A DNA stretch of 59,962 nt, taken from NCBI GenBank assembly GCA_024280335.1, contig JAJRQI010000058.1:1-59962 (forward strand), read 5' to 3'. Shown piece after piece: positions 59,843 to 59,962 of the stretch. Numbering within the stretch: position 1 is the stretch's first letter; the number at the start of each line of letters is the position of its first letter. A program made the translations under genes and the position numbers. A model generated the notes under the pieces. That model was given only the letters and a program-made list of their open reading frames with translations, did not search any database and was not told where the DNA came from. Source of the DNA: Deltaproteobacteria bacterium. GTDB taxonomy: Bacteria; Desulfobacterota; Desulfuromonadia; Desulfuromonadales; Geopsychrobacteraceae.

Positions 59843-59962
59843 AAATCCCCCTCAATCCCCCTTTGCTAAAGGGGGAGGCAAGTCAATCCCCCCCCCTTTG
59901 ACAAAAGGGGGGGGGGGGGGTGCGGGGAATTATCTGGCGCCCCCCTACTTTTCCGGCCCCCA
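59843..59962. repeat. Second copy of the C/G-rich dispersed repeat, at the window end
   Basis: AAATCCCCCTCAATCCCCC followed by CTTTGCTAAAGGGGGAGG matches the left arm of the repeat at 34682. Past about 59886 the sequence turns into runs of C and G up to about 14 bases, then ends. The homopolymers suggest read or assembly error near a contig end. Confidence 0.75.

Noticed and set aside
1-59962. c-di-GMP (GEMM) riboswitches and CRISPR arrays
   Set aside because: I looked in leader regions for GEMM-type conserved text and for regularly spaced repeats and saw neither; a covariance-model search would be decisive.

Overview
This window looks like chromosomal DNA of a Desulfuromonadales/Geobacter-type bacterium (Desulfuromonas, Pelobacter or Geopsychrobacter-like). 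That is inferred from gene content and order: pilMNOPQ-aroK-aroB followed by TPR, roadblock, aroQ, peptidase, accB-accC and the futalosine-pathway gene mqnA; many sigma-54 activators; a single-chain pyruvate carboxylase; a tungsten-type aldehyde:ferredoxin oxidoreductase; and a hydrogenase-like sensor. No rRNA or other decisive species marker is present. The last ~120 bases are homopolymer-rich and look like a contig end.

Layout. (1) 1-14.1 kb: remnants of a MntA/HepT toxin-antitoxin pair run into pilD. A small HTH gene with a near-consensus sigma-70 promoter leads pilMNOPQ. After a strong terminator come aroK, aroB, a TPR protein, a roadblock protein, aroQ, an M24 peptidase, accB, accC and mqnA. 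A ~170 bp quasi-palindrome sits at the aroQ/peptidase junction. (2) 14.1-17.0 kb: an intact tRNA-Leu(UAA) and a decayed tRNA-Leu copy bracket hicAB and a Big-domain lipoprotein, probably a small island. (3) 17.1-23.5 kb: an SOS cassette (lexA, DUF6504-like gene, dinB), typA, an NtrC-family response regulator and an HExxH protein. (4) 23.8-34.5 kb: pyruvate carboxylase, ptsP, a fusion of [FeFe]-hydrogenase-like sensor and sigma-54 activator with a MITE-like insertion just before its start codon, and an orphan OppD/OppF ATPase pair. (5) 34.7-45.4 kb: tex, a PHP phosphoesterase, a crotonase-fold gene, hrpB, a tandem-receiver histidine kinase and an acetolactate-synthase-like enzyme. (6) 45.4-51.7 kb: a minus-strand operon of a periplasmic ABC_sub_bind protein, an orphan histidine kinase, a TonB-dependent receptor and two small citrate-synthase-fold proteins that lack most canonical catalytic residues. 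(7) 52-60 kb: a pseudopilin, a small cysteine-rich protein, an M20 peptidase, and a tightly overlapped M23/AOR/class II aldolase/TPR operon.

The strongest candidates for something undescribed are the receptor-kinase-binding-protein-citrate-synthase-like operon (45.4-51.7 kb) and the hydrogenase-like sigma-54 regulator with its repeated GTGYCA-N4-TGRCAC palindromes. Functions beyond family level are inference throughout.
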